Below, one piece after another: positions 17,679 through 26,028 of a stretch of 64,000 bases of DNA; the stretch's first letter is position 1; the number at the start of each line of letters is the position of its first letter. The translations under genes and the position numbers were made by a program. The notes under the pieces are model-generated. The model was not told the DNA's origin. It saw only the letters and a program-made list of their open reading frames with translations, and searched no databases. Location of the stretch: contig NZ_SMUV01000071.1 in assembly GCF_004358185.1 (NCBI RefSeq), forward strand, positions 62,001 through 126,000, written 5' to 3'. This stretch comes from Antarcticimicrobium luteum. Its GTDB lineage: Bacteria > Pseudomonadota > Alphaproteobacteria > Rhodobacterales > Rhodobacteraceae.

Positions 17679-18455
17679 TCATTCCATCAGCAGCGGAATT
17701 GCCGGGCTGGCCTGTTCCGGACCCATGGCGGTGTAACCGCCATCGACGCGGATATCGGTGCCAGTGATGAATCCGGCCTCGTCCGAGCAGAGGAACAGAA
17801 CCGCGTTCGCCACCTCCTCGGGATCGCCGACGCGGCCCAGCAGGTGAAAGGGCGCGGCGACCTTGTCGGTCTTTTCGCGGTTGCCGCCGGTCAGCTCGTC
17901 CATGATGTTCGACCAGGTCCAACCGGGCGAGACGGCGTTGACACGGATGCCCTCGGGCGCCAGATCCATCGCCTGGTTGCGGGTCAGCTGAAGGATCGCC
18001 GCCTTGGACACCGGATAAAGCCAGCGCCCGGTCTGCGCCACCCGCGACGAGATCGAGCCGAAGTTGACGATCGCGCCCCTGTTCGCGGCAAGCTCCGCGC
18101 GCGCGGCCTGCATCAGCATGACCGAACCGACGAGGTTCACGTCCAGCGCTTCGAGCCATTCCGCGCGGCTGGAGTCGATGCCGTTGTCGAGATAGGTGCA
18201 GGCGACATTGACCAGAAAGTCGATCCGTCCGAACCGGTCCTTGGTCTCCTTCACCAGCGCGGCGACCTGGGCGTCGTCGCGGATGTCGGTCTCGCAAAAG
18301 GCGACGCCGTCGCGTTCCAGCGCGCGGCCCGCGTCCGCGTTGATATCGGCCACCATGACCTGTGTGCCGGCGTCGCGAAACGCCTTGACCACCGACGCGC
18401 CGATCTTGGTCGCGCCGCCGGGGACGATGGCAACCTTGCCGTCCAATCCTCGCAT
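17679..18455 (-). CDS. short-chain dehydrogenase/reductase, IifB-like
   Basis: 258 residues. The nucleotide loop is PGGATKIGASV (about 12-22), D60 lies in DIRD, the serine region is FGSISSR and the catalytic pair is Y147/K151 in YPVSK. The C-terminus GTDIRVDGGYTAMG is standard for classical SDRs. First gene of the operon with the StyA- and StyB-like genes. In the characterised iif indole cluster an SDR acts with the monooxygenase to form 3-hydroxyindolin-2-one; the same arrangement is seen here. The NACT segment replaces the more usual NNAG (reads NVACTYL), a difference worth noting. Confidence 0.83.
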   Translation of the reverse strand: MRGLDGKVAIVPGGATKIGASVVKAFRDAGTQVMVADINADAGRALERDGVAFCETDIRDDAQVAALVKETKDRFGRIDFLVNVACTYLDNGIDSSRAEWLEALDVNLVGSVMLMQAARAELAANRGAIVNFGSISSRVAQTGRWLYPVSKAAILQLTRNQAMDLAPEGIRVNAVSPGWTWSNIMDELTGGNREKTDKVAAPFHLLGRVGDPEEVANAVLFLCSDEAGFITGTDIRVDGGYTAMGPEQASPAIPLLME

Positions 18456-18624
18456 GCTGAGTCTCCCTGTTTTGTTTTAGGCTTGAAATAAATCTGCCCG
18501 TTCGCCTCGCTTCCGGCTATCCGCTCGGCGCAGCCCCTATCCGGAAAACGAATCTTTTTGACGCCGCGACGTTTTGCCTGCTAGCATCCCGCAATTCTCC
18601 TGCCGGGGATGCTTGGGGAGTAAG

Positions 18625-19632
18625 ATGGGCACATTGGCGAACCCGGTGCCGCTTGCGGCGCATCAGTTGTTTCGCAGCCACGATCTGGACGAAACCCGCG
18701 ACCGGGTGGCGCAGGTGTTCTGCCCCCATCGTCTGGAGACCCTGGGGCGTGCCCCGGTGGACGCCCGGCACAACCACATCCGCGGCGAGCGGTTGTCGCT
18801 CAACTACATGGAATATGGCGCCCAGACCCGGATCGAACCGGGCGAACTGGGCAGTTTCTATCTGATTCAGATCCCGCTGAGCGGCGGGGCGCAGATCGCC
18901 AACGGGGCCGACCGCTATGCCTCGGACCCCACCGCGGCGGCGGTTCTGAACCCGCACAAACCCACCGCGATGACCTGGGCGGGCGGCACCCGGCAAGTGC
19001 TGGTGCAGATCGACCGCATCGCGCTGCAACGGCTGCTGTCCGATCTGCTGGGCGCGCAGATGGACCGACCGCTGAAGTTCAACGGTCCGCTCGACCTATG
19101 CCAAGGGCCGGGCATGGCGCTGCGGCAATTCGTGCTGCATCTGGTGCAGGAAATCGACGCCGGACGGTCGAGTTTCGGACAGGCGGGGCTGATGAACCGC
19201 CAGATCGAAAGCACCCTGATGACCGGGCTGATCGAGGCGCTGGACAATAACTATTCCGGGTTCCTGGGCCGCCCGGCGGGATCGGCCGCGCCATACAAGC
19301 TGCGGCGCGCCGAAGAGTTTATCGAGGCCCGGCTCGACCAGCCGCTGACGGTCGAGGAAATCGCCCGCGCCGCCGGCACCAGCGCGCGCAGTCTGCAGAT
19401 GGCGTTCCGGCAGTTTCGCGGCACGACGCCGCTGAGTTTCTTGCGCGATCGGCGGCTGGACAGGGTGCATCAGGCGCTGATGGCGGCACGGCCCGGAGCG
19501 ACGGTGACCGACATCGCCTCGGAGTGGGGGTTCACCCATCTGGGCCGGTTTTCGCAATGCTATCACGCGCGGTTCGGGCAGACGCCCCGCGAGACGCTGC
19601 GCGCCGCGCTTGGCGGCGGGCGTTGTCACTGA
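18625..19632 (+). CDS. AraC family transcriptional regulator
   Basis: 335 residues. The N-terminal sensor half is of the AraC-binding type found in regulators of aromatic catabolism (IQIPLSGGAQIANGA, then AAVLNPHKPTAMTWAGG). The C-terminal double helix-turn-helix reads LTVEEIARAAGTSARSLQMAFRQFRGTTPLSFLRDRRL and ends with FTHLGRFSQCYHARFGQTPRE. Divergent from the SDR-StyA-StyB operon and separated from it by about 170 bases, so most likely its activator, as IifR/IndR in indole clusters. The start at 18625 has GGGGAG six bases upstream. Confidence 0.85.
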   Translation: MGTLANPVPLAAHQLFRSHDLDETRDRVAQVFCPHRLETLGRAPVDARHNHIRGERLSLNYMEYGAQTRIEPGELGSFYLIQIPLSGGAQIANGADRYASDPTAAAVLNPHKPTAMTWAGGTRQVLVQIDRIALQRLLSDLLGAQMDRPLKFNGPLDLCQGPGMALRQFVLHLVQEIDAGRSSFGQAGLMNRQIESTLMTGLIEALDNNYSGFLGRPAGSAAPYKLRRAEEFIEARLDQPLTVEEIARAAGTSARSLQMAFRQFRGTTPLSFLRDRRLDRVHQALMAARPGATVTDIASEWGFTHLGRFSQCYHARFGQTPRETLRAALGGGRCH

Positions 19633-19718
19633 GGCAAAGGGCATCTTCGTAATACCCTGAAGCCGGCCTGACCGGCTTGCTCCATTGGGTGAGCGAAGTC
19701 TGTATCCAACGAGGGGCC

Positions 19719-20441
19719 TCAGCCCTCCGCGTCCGCCTTGCCTGTCTCGGCGCGTTCGCAGGTCCAGACCGTGCGGGTCGATTTCTCGGCGATCCGCTCA
19801 AAGCCCGCCGCGCGCAGGATGTTCTTGCACTCGCGCATACCGCCGATGCCATAGGCCTGGGGGTGGAATTCCAATACCATCGCACGAAAGCCGGTCAGGT
19901 CCGCATGGCGCAGGATCTCCTGCTCTCCACCCTCTATATCCATCACCAGAACCGTGGGCTTCAACTCGGCGCAGACACCGGAAAAGCTCTCGGTCGGGAC
20001 CTCGACCTTGCGGCTTTCCCGTCCGGCCGGCTCGATCAGGGACGAGCCGAGGTAACTGCTGTGCAGATGAAAGGTCATGGATTCGGGCCGGTCCGGCGCG
20101 CTGACCAGCACCGCGTTGCGGACCGAGATGCGCCCGCCCAGGTCATTGGCGGAATAAAGCGCCTCGATCGCCGGGATCAACTCGGGGTTGGCCTCGAACG
20201 AGAGCACCTCGCGCGGTTTGGCATTGGCCGCGATCACCGCGCCGACCAGCCCGATTCCGGCGCCGATCTCCAGCACCACGTCATCGGGGCGCACCACATG
20301 CAGCGCGCCGGCCATCTCCAGCCCCTCGTATTGCGCAGCGTTGATCCGCTCGATCCGCTTGTCATGTAAAAAGGGCGAGGCGGGCACTTTGACGCCGAGG
20401 CATTCGGCGGCGATTTCAGGCGAATTTGTCTGCTCGGTCAT
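19719..20441 (-). CDS. FkbM family methyltransferase
   Basis: About 240 residues. The SAM-binding motif VVLEIGAGIGLVGAVIAA lies near residues 55-75, and the acidic post-motif VLSFEANPELIPAIEALY and MDIEGGEQEIL are the FkbM hallmarks. Probably an O-methyltransferase; substrate unknown. Read in the same direction as the P450-ligase-ferredoxin genes with a 141-base gap, so it could be the last gene of that operon or independent. The start at 20441 is uncertain: an ATG at 20471 adds ten residues and neither has a strong ribosome site. Confidence 0.75.
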   Translation of the reverse strand: MTEQTNSPEIAAECLGVKVPASPFLHDKRIERINAAQYEGLEMAGALHVVRPDDVVLEIGAGIGLVGAVIAANAKPREVLSFEANPELIPAIEALYSANDLGGRISVRNAVLVSAPDRPESMTFHLHSSYLGSSLIEPAGRESRKVEVPTESFSGVCAELKPTVLVMDIEGGEQEILRHADLTGFRAMVLEFHPQAYGIGGMRECKNILRAAGFERIAEKSTRTVWTCERAETGKADAEG

Positions 20442-20582
20442 GGCGCGCCCATTTTCTGCGTTGAGGGGCATCCTGTTGTCCCCGCCGGGGGAAAGCAAGC
20501 GGGCGCGCCCTGCCGCCCCAGCAAAGGTGCCGGGGCGAGTCCGCTTTGCATCACCTGCCGGTTTCATCGCCCCCGGGGGGCG

Positions 20583-20897
20583 TCAGACCGCCGGAACGAT
20601 CAGAACCAGCCCGTCCAGGGCCTCCGATGTCTCGATCTGGCAACTCAGCCGGCTGGCGTCCGTCCGCTCCCCCGCCACCATATCAAGCATCACGTCCTCG
20701 GTTTCGCCGGGCCCGCCAACCTTGTCGCGCCAACCTTCATCCACATAGACATGACAGGTCGCGCAGCTCAGGCAGCCGCCGCATTCACCAATCACCCCCG
20801 GGACGTCATTGGCGACGGCGGCCTCCATCAGGGTCAGACCGTTTGCGACCTCGGCGCTGATCTCGCCGCCTTCGGGTAGTTTCCATGTGACGTTCAT
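20583..20897 (-). CDS. [2Fe-2S] ferredoxin, adrenodoxin/putidaredoxin type
   Basis: 104 residues. Cluster ligands are spaced as in adrenodoxin-type ferredoxins: C39-x5-C45-x2-C48-x37-C86, with the motif CGGCLSCATCHVYVDEGW. These ferredoxins pass electrons from an FAD reductase to class I bacterial P450s. A P450 gene lies two genes upstream in the same operon, so it is the probable partner. No ferredoxin reductase is encoded nearby. The ATG at 20897 is chosen because homologues begin at this point; it lies ten bases past the ligase gene's stop. Confidence 0.88.
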   Translation of the reverse strand: MNVTWKLPEGGEISAEVANGLTLMEAAVANDVPGVIGECGGCLSCATCHVYVDEGWRDKVGGPGETEDVMLDMVAGERTDASRLSCQIETSEALDGLVLIVPAV

Positions 20898-20907
20898 CAG
20901 CGGCCCC

Positions 20908-22197
20908 TCAGATGAAATAGACGTAGAAATCGCGCAGCGCCTCACCCTCGAGGTCGCGGGTCTTCTGCACCTCCTTGCGCTTCATGAAGACGTGGTTGGC
21001 GACCAGCTCCGCCCCCACCGCCTCGGCGAGAGTGGTGTCCTGTTCCAGATCGTTCATCGCGCCCTTCAGGTCGGTCGCGGTGCCCTCTTTCGCGTCCGTC
21101 TTCTCGAACCCGTCGCCGGTCTCGATAGGGGGCAGGTCATAGTCGTTCTCGACCCCCAGCCGCGCCGCGTGCAGGACCGCCGCCACGGCGGTGTAGGGGT
21201 TGGCGCTGGCGTCCGCCGTGCGATGCTCCAGCCGCGCCTTGGCCCCGCCCTCGGACGAGATCCGCGTGGTGACGTTGCGGTGATCGCCGCCCCAGTTGCG
21301 CCAGAACCCGGAGAGCGAGCCGGGTTGCAGCCGCATGTAGGAATTGGCGGTGGGCGCGATCAGCCCCGCCAGCCCCTTGTGATGATGGAGCAGCCCGGCC
21401 AGGCATCCCCGCGCCAGATCGTTCATGTGGTCCGGCCCCCCCTTGGGCCCGGAGGAGAGCGCATTGCCCCCTGTCTCGTCCACGAAGGAGAAGTTGATGT
21501 GCATGCCCGACCCGCCGGCCCCGGCGATCGGCTTGGGCATGAAGGTCAGGATAATGCCGTATTCCAGCGCGATCTCGCGCGCCATCAGGCGGAACAGCAC
21601 GATGTCGTCCACCGCCTTGACCGCGTTGTCGAAGGTCAGCGTGTATTCGAACTGCGGCGTGTCGTATTCCGCCGTGATCATGTCGAGGGAAAAGCCCAGA
21701 TCCTCGGCCATCTCCCAGATCCGGTCGTTGAACCGCAACGGATCGGCAAAGGGGCCGGTGCCATAGACCACCCCGCCGGGCGCGTCATAGGGTTCCAGCC
21801 GCCCGTTCTCGTCGGCCTGAAGCGCGAAGGCCTCCAGCTCGATCCCGACCTTGGGCGTCAGACCGCGCGCCTCCCAGGCCGCGACCGCGCGTTTCAGCGC
21901 GCCGCGCGGACACAGGCTCAGCGGTTCGCCCGCATCGTCGTAGAGATCGCCCAGCACGATCTGGGTGTGCGGATCCCAGCCCTGACGGATGTCGTCATGG
22001 CGCCATTTCAGCTCCATGTCGGGCAGGCCCTGATAGGTCATCGCGCCCGGCGCGTTCAGCAGGTCGCGGTCGTAATGCACCCCGAAGGTCGAACGGCAGA
22101 ACCGCGTGCTGTCGTCGCCGATCTTGTGGTTGGGCAGCATCTTGCCGCGCATGATGCTCAGGTGATCGCAATAAAGCGCGCGCAGGCGGTCTTTCAT
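20908..22197 (-). CDS. glutamine synthetase family protein (gamma-glutamyl amide ligase type)
   Basis: 429 residues. The catalytic domain shows the GS signatures GIELEAFAL, FMPKPIAGAGGSGMHIN and LEHRTADASANPYTA. The N-terminal beta-grasp part is short, so it belongs with GS-like ligases that join glutamate to amines other than ammonia (PuuA, GMAS, gamma-glutamylanilide synthetase) rather than with assimilatory GlnA. Read between the P450 and ferredoxin genes, ten bases from the P450 gene. Combined with the divergent amidotransferase gene, the setting recalls the first steps of aniline degradation. The amine substrate is unknown. Confidence 0.82.
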   Translation of the reverse strand: MKDRLRALYCDHLSIMRGKMLPNHKIGDDSTRFCRSTFGVHYDRDLLNAPGAMTYQGLPDMELKWRHDDIRQGWDPHTQIVLGDLYDDAGEPLSLCPRGALKRAVAAWEARGLTPKVGIELEAFALQADENGRLEPYDAPGGVVYGTGPFADPLRFNDRIWEMAEDLGFSLDMITAEYDTPQFEYTLTFDNAVKAVDDIVLFRLMAREIALEYGIILTFMPKPIAGAGGSGMHINFSFVDETGGNALSSGPKGGPDHMNDLARGCLAGLLHHHKGLAGLIAPTANSYMRLQPGSLSGFWRNWGGDHRNVTTRISSEGGAKARLEHRTADASANPYTAVAAVLHAARLGVENDYDLPPIETGDGFEKTDAKEGTATDLKGAMNDLEQDTTLAEAVGAELVANHVFMKRKEVQKTRDLEGEALRDFYVYFI

Positions 22198-22207
22198 CGG
22201 GCTCTCC

Positions 22208-23467
22208 TCAGGCCAGGGTCACGGTGACGGGCAGTTGCTTGATGCCGCCGACAAAATTGGACCGCAAAAACTTGTGCGGGCCCGCAGGTTCGATGGATTT
22301 CAGCCGCTTGGCAAGCTCCTGGAACAGCACCCGCACCTCCAGCCGCGCCAGCCACATGCCCAGGCAGACATGCGGCCCGCCCTGACCGAAGCTCATGTGA
22401 CGGTTGGGCGTGCGATGGAGGTTCACCCGGAACGGATCGTCGAACACCGTCTCGTCCCGGTTGGCCGATGAGAACCAGTAGAGCACCTTGTCGCCCGCCC
22501 GGATCGTCTTGCCGTGCATCTGGTAATCGGTAAGCGCGGTGCGCCGGAAATAGAGCGCCGGCGTGGCCCAGCGGATGATCTCGTCCGGCGCCGTCTCCCA
22601 AACATCGCCGCCCTCGCGCATCTGGCCCAGCAACTCGGGCTGATGGCACAGCGCCTGGATACCGGCGGCGATGGAATAGCGGGTGGTATCGTTGCCGGCG
22701 GCCACCAGCAGGCAGAAGAAATTGCGAAACTCCGTCTCGGAAATGACCGATCCGTCCTTGGCCGGCTGGCGGATCAGGTTCAACACGCCTTCGGTATCTC
22801 CGGCCGCCTCCTTGGCCGCCATCAGATCTTTGGCATAGGCATAAAGCTCGGCCCCGGCGGGAGAGTTGAACGGCATCATGCGGAACTCGTCCGTCTCCAT
22901 CCTGTCGAGGACGTGGGTGGTGAAATCGGGGTCGGTGTTGGCGATCAGCGCGTCGCCCTTCTCCACCAGCCAGGGCAGATCCGCCTCGGGCAGGCCCAGC
23001 ACCCGGCCCAGCATCCGCATCGGCAGTTGCCGCGCGATTTCTTTCGTGGCGTCGAAGCTGCCTTTTTCCAGCGCGGCATCCAGAATGTCGCAGCAGAGCG
23101 CGCGGATTTCCTCCTCGTACTGCGCCATCACCGTGCGCGAAAACGCCCGCATCAGCAGCATCCGGGTCTGGGTGTGCTCCGGCGGGTCGGTCTCCTGAAA
23201 GGTGCGGCGGGCCAGATACTCCTCATAGCTCTGATCCTCCATCCGGATGCCGCGCGCCGAGGAGAACACGGCGGTGTTCTTGTTCATCTCGGCGATATCG
23301 GCCTGGCGGGTCACCGACCAGAAATCCTGCCCGTCCTTGTATTCGGTCCAGTGCAGCGGATCCTCGCGCCTGAGCCGGGCAAAGGTATTGTGCGGCGCGC
23401 CGCGCTCGAATGTGTCGTGGCTGGTCAGATCGGCATAGCCGTCGTCCGTCGGCGTCCAGAGAGTCAT
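22208..23467 (-). CDS. cytochrome P450
   Basis: 419 residues. The I-helix oxygen-binding motif is AAGNDTT (256-262), the ExxR pair falls in DEIIRW, and the haem-ligand loop FGQGGPHVCLG places the thiolate at C368. The SANRDETVFDDPFR segment is typical of the CYP125/CYP111/CYP108-like soluble bacterial class I P450s. The extra residue in the haem loop (GGPH rather than GxH) is found in that group. Probably hydroxylates a small molecule with electrons from the ferredoxin of the same operon. First gene of the operon, with a promoter immediately upstream. Confidence 0.9.
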   Translation of the reverse strand: MTLWTPTDDGYADLTSHDTFERGAPHNTFARLRREDPLHWTEYKDGQDFWSVTRQADIAEMNKNTAVFSSARGIRMEDQSYEEYLARRTFQETDPPEHTQTRMLLMRAFSRTVMAQYEEEIRALCCDILDAALEKGSFDATKEIARQLPMRMLGRVLGLPEADLPWLVEKGDALIANTDPDFTTHVLDRMETDEFRMMPFNSPAGAELYAYAKDLMAAKEAAGDTEGVLNLIRQPAKDGSVISETEFRNFFCLLVAAGNDTTRYSIAAGIQALCHQPELLGQMREGGDVWETAPDEIIRWATPALYFRRTALTDYQMHGKTIRAGDKVLYWFSSANRDETVFDDPFRVNLHRTPNRHMSFGQGGPHVCLGMWLARLEVRVLFQELAKRLKSIEPAGPHKFLRSNFVGGIKQLPVTVTLA

Positions 23468-23497
23468 GAGGGCTTTCCCGCAGCAATTAACATGTGT

Positions 23498-23525
23498 ATA
23501 TTAAAAGAGCCTATAAATATGTAAA
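23498..23525 (-). promoter_or_regulatory. putative sigma-70 promoter for the P450 operon
   Basis: On the minus strand TTTACA (23525-23520), a 16-base spacer and TAATAT (23503-23498), about 30 bases before the P450 start. The AT-rich stretch 23487-23530 also contains an imperfect inverted repeat (ATGTGTATATT against AATATGTAAACAT), so a regulator probably binds between the divergent P450 and amidotransferase genes. Confidence 0.5.
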
Positions 23526-23547
23526 CATAAAACTCGCGAGCGATCTC

Positions 23548-24261
23548 ATGCACCTGGCCATCCTGATGACGAATACGGATGAAAGCGCATTTTCTCAGCG
23601 CCACCCGAAGGACGGCCAGAAGTTCACCGACCTGATCCACCTTGTCCGCCCCGACTGGACGCTCGAGGTGTTCGCGGTGAAGGACGGCGTGTTCCCCGAC
23701 AACCTGATGCGTTTCGACGGTGCGATCATCACCGGCAGCCCGGCCTCGGTCCGCTCCGGCGCGGAATGGACGGAACGTCTGCTGGAGCTGATCCGGGCGA
23801 TGCATGCGGCAGGCCTGCCGCTGTTCGGCGCCTGTTTCGGCCATCAGGCCATCGCGCTGGCGCTGGGGGGCGAGATCGGCAACAACCCCGGCGGCTGGTT
23901 CCACGGGCTGATCCGCAACGAGACGCTGGCCCGCCCCGACTGGGCGCGCGACCTGCCCGATACCGTCAACCTCTACGGCAGCCACGTCGAACAGGTCACC
24001 GCCCTGCCCGAGGGTGCCATCCCGCTCAGCTGGTCCGAGGGATGCCCGGTCTCGGGCTTTGCCATCGACGCCACCGTCTACACCACCCAGCACCACCCGG
24101 AGATGACGCCCGGCTTCATCGCCGCCCTGACCGAGGAAATGGCCGGCGCTCTTGGCCCGGAACTGGCGGCAAAGGCCCGGGCCTCGCTGGCCGAACCGGC
24201 CGACAGAACCGTTTTCGCCGAAACCGTCGCTCGCTTCTTTGAGCAGGCCGCCCGGGACTGA
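23548..24261 (+). CDS. type 1 glutamine amidotransferase-like protein
   Basis: 237 residues of the class I amidotransferase fold. The nucleophile is C96 in GACFGHQ, and the histidine and glutamate partners lie in QHHPE (181-185). No synthetase domain is fused. Divergent from the P450-ligase-ferredoxin operon with a shared 80-base control region, so a joint function is likely. In aniline pathways a protein of this class acts with the GS-like ligase; here it could remove a gamma-glutamyl group from the product. Start at 23548. Confidence 0.83.
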   Translation: MHLAILMTNTDESAFSQRHPKDGQKFTDLIHLVRPDWTLEVFAVKDGVFPDNLMRFDGAIITGSPASVRSGAEWTERLLELIRAMHAAGLPLFGACFGHQAIALALGGEIGNNPGGWFHGLIRNETLARPDWARDLPDTVNLYGSHVEQVTALPEGAIPLSWSEGCPVSGFAIDATVYTTQHHPEMTPGFIAALTEEMAGALGPELAAKARASLAEPADRTVFAETVARFFEQAARD

Positions 24262-24262
24262 C

Positions 24263-24299
24263 CGCGGGCATCGCCGCCGGGCCCGCGCCCCTCTTCTTT
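24263..24299 (+). terminator. possible terminator after the amidotransferase gene
   Basis: CGCGGGC and GCCCGCG arms around an 11-base loop, followed by a T-rich but interrupted CTCTTCTTTG. It lies between convergent genes; a weak call. Confidence 0.35.
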
Positions 24300-24350
24300 G
24301 CTCAAATGCTCAAATCGGGCACCGGAGCGGGGATCGGCACCGGGCGCGTC

Positions 24351-25001
24351 TCAGCCCAGCGCCGCCAACAGGTCCATCACCGTCGCCTGATCGAACTCCA
24401 TATGCGCGATCATCGCCGCCTCGGCCGCCTCGCGGTCGTGCGCCGCAATCAGATCGGCGATGTCGCGGTGGTCCCGGGCCGAGGCGGCGATTTCACCGGG
24501 ATAGCGATATTGCGCCCGATAATAGGCCATCAACTTGCGCGCGTTGGTCTTGATCATCTCGACTAGAAACGGGTTGCCCGAGGCCAGCGCCACCGCCTCG
24601 TGGAACCGCAGGTTGAGCTGATAGTAACCGTCGGGATCGCCATCGCCCTTGTCGCGCGCATGAACCTCGCAGGCCAGAACGACCTTTTCCAGCGCCCGGG
24701 CCTGCGCCGCCGACATCCGCCGCGCGGCCAGCCCGGCTGCCTGCCCCTCCAACCGGATGTGAACTTCGAGGATGCCCAGAAACTCCTCCAGCGTCGGCTT
24801 GAACACAACCGCGCCCTTGCGCGGCAGACGCTTGATCAGACCGGCGGTCTCAAGCTGGATGAACGCCTCGCGCACCGGCGTGCGCGACACCCCGTGCGCC
24901 GCCATCAGCGGCGCCTCCTCCAGCACGTCGCCGGGGTTCAGCCGGCCGGTGTCAATGTCGTCCAGCACCGCGTTGAGGACCTGTTCCGTCTGTCCGGCCA
25001 T
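24351..25001 (-). CDS. GntR family transcriptional regulator, FadR/FCD type
   Basis: 216 residues. The N-terminal winged helix-turn-helix reads LNPGDVLEEAPLMAAHGVSRTPVREAF with the wing GLIKRLPRKGAVV. The C-terminal FCD ligand domain contains the histidines in NLRFHEAV and ARDHRDIADLIAAHD that usually bind a metal ion. GAGAGGGG precedes the ATG at 25001. Divergent from the exported cyclase gene at 25197, its most likely target; the amidotransferase gene ends convergently 90 bases away. The effector is unknown. Confidence 0.87.
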   Translation of the reverse strand: MAGQTEQVLNAVLDDIDTGRLNPGDVLEEAPLMAAHGVSRTPVREAFIQLETAGLIKRLPRKGAVVFKPTLEEFLGILEVHIRLEGQAAGLAARRMSAAQARALEKVVLACEVHARDKGDGDPDGYYQLNLRFHEAVALASGNPFLVEMIKTNARKLMAYYRAQYRYPGEIAASARDHRDIADLIAAHDREAAEAAMIAHMEFDQATVMDLLAALG

Positions 25002-25196
25002 GGCTGCGCCCCTCTCAGTTCGGGGCAGGTTAAAGCGCCCCGCGCCCAGGCGCAATTCGCCAGCGCGCGCCCGCCGCCACAACCCGAAGACATTGCAGAC
25101 GCATGAGAAATCGCGTGCTATGCTCGCCCCCGGGCCGGACTCCGAACGATCCGGCCATGCCAGAAAAAAAGACCCAACAGCGAATGGAGACTGAAG

Positions 25197-26027
25197 ATGT
25201 GCGATCTTTGCGTGATCAACGCGGTCAAGGACAGGATGCTGTCGCGCCGCGGCTTTTTGTCCGGCGGCGCCGCCAGCGTGGTCGGTGCCGCCGCCGCGGC
25301 CACCCTTGCCAGCGGCACGACCACCCCGGCGATGGCGGCCGGGCACGGCGGTGTGGTCGATATGACCCATGCCTATGACGATGCCTTTCCCACCTATTTC
25401 GGGCAGCCGGGCTTTTCCGCGGAACAGGCCTTCAATTTCAAGGAACACGGGTTCAACCTGTTCAACCTCGCCATCAACGAGCACACCGGCACCCATGTCG
25501 ACGCCCCGCTGCATTTCTCGGCCGACGGCCAGGCGGTGAACGAGATCCCGGTCAGCAACCTTGTCTGCCCGCTGGCGGTGATCGACATCGCCGCGCGGGC
25601 CGCCGAGGACGCCGATGCCCAGGTCACGCCCGAGGACATCACCGCCTGGATCGCCGCCAACGGCCCGATCCCCGACGGCGCCTGCGTGGCGATGCATTCG
25701 GGCTGGGCGCCCAAGAGCGGCGAGGCCGGGTTCCGCAACGCCGACGGCGAGGGCAAGATGCATTTCCCCGGCTTTCACGTCGAGGCGGCAAAGATGCTGA
25801 TCGAAGAGACCGGTGCGGTGGCGATCGGCGTCGACACCCTGTCGCTGGACTTCGGCCCGTCCGGCGATTTCGCCACCCATTACGCCTGGCTGCCGACCAA
25901 CCGATACGGAATCGAATGCCTGGCCAACCTCGACAAGGTTCCGGCCAGCGGCGCGACGCTGGTGGTGGGCGCGCCGACCCATCGCGGCGGCAGCGGCGGC
26001 CCGGCCCGCATCTTTGCGATGGTGTGA
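25197..26027 (+). CDS. cyclase family protein, Tat-exported
   Basis: 276 residues. The N-terminus carries a twin-arginine signal (SRRGFLSGG) with a long alanine-rich hydrophobic segment and likely cleavage after PAMA, so the enzyme acts in the periplasm. The cyclase-family metal motif is HTGTHVDAPLHF. It therefore belongs to the same family as the cytoplasmic isatin hydrolase at 9020 but is divergent and does not share the isatin hydrolase-specific blocks. The hydrolysed amide or lactone is unknown. Two bases (after the stop) separate it from the AhpD-like gene. Confidence 0.85.
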   Translation: MCDLCVINAVKDRMLSRRGFLSGGAASVVGAAAAATLASGTTTPAMAAGHGGVVDMTHAYDDAFPTYFGQPGFSAEQAFNFKEHGFNLFNLAINEHTGTHVDAPLHFSADGQAVNEIPVSNLVCPLAVIDIAARAAEDADAQVTPEDITAWIAANGPIPDGACVAMHSGWAPKSGEAGFRNADGEGKMHFPGFHVEAAKMLIEETGAVAIGVDTLSLDFGPSGDFATHYAWLPTNRYGIECLANLDKVPASGATLVVGAPTHRGGSGGPARIFAMV

Positions 26028-26028
26028 C

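Noticed and set aside
16074-18491. 805-residue plus-strand open frame across the StyB, StyA and SDR genes
   Set aside because: Spans three genuine genes on the other strand and has no recognisable domain.
19660-19678. AAGCCGG-CCTGA-CCGGCTT hairpin between the AraC and FkbM genes as a terminator
   Set aside because: Seven-base stem but no T-run on either strand; too weak to list as a terminator.
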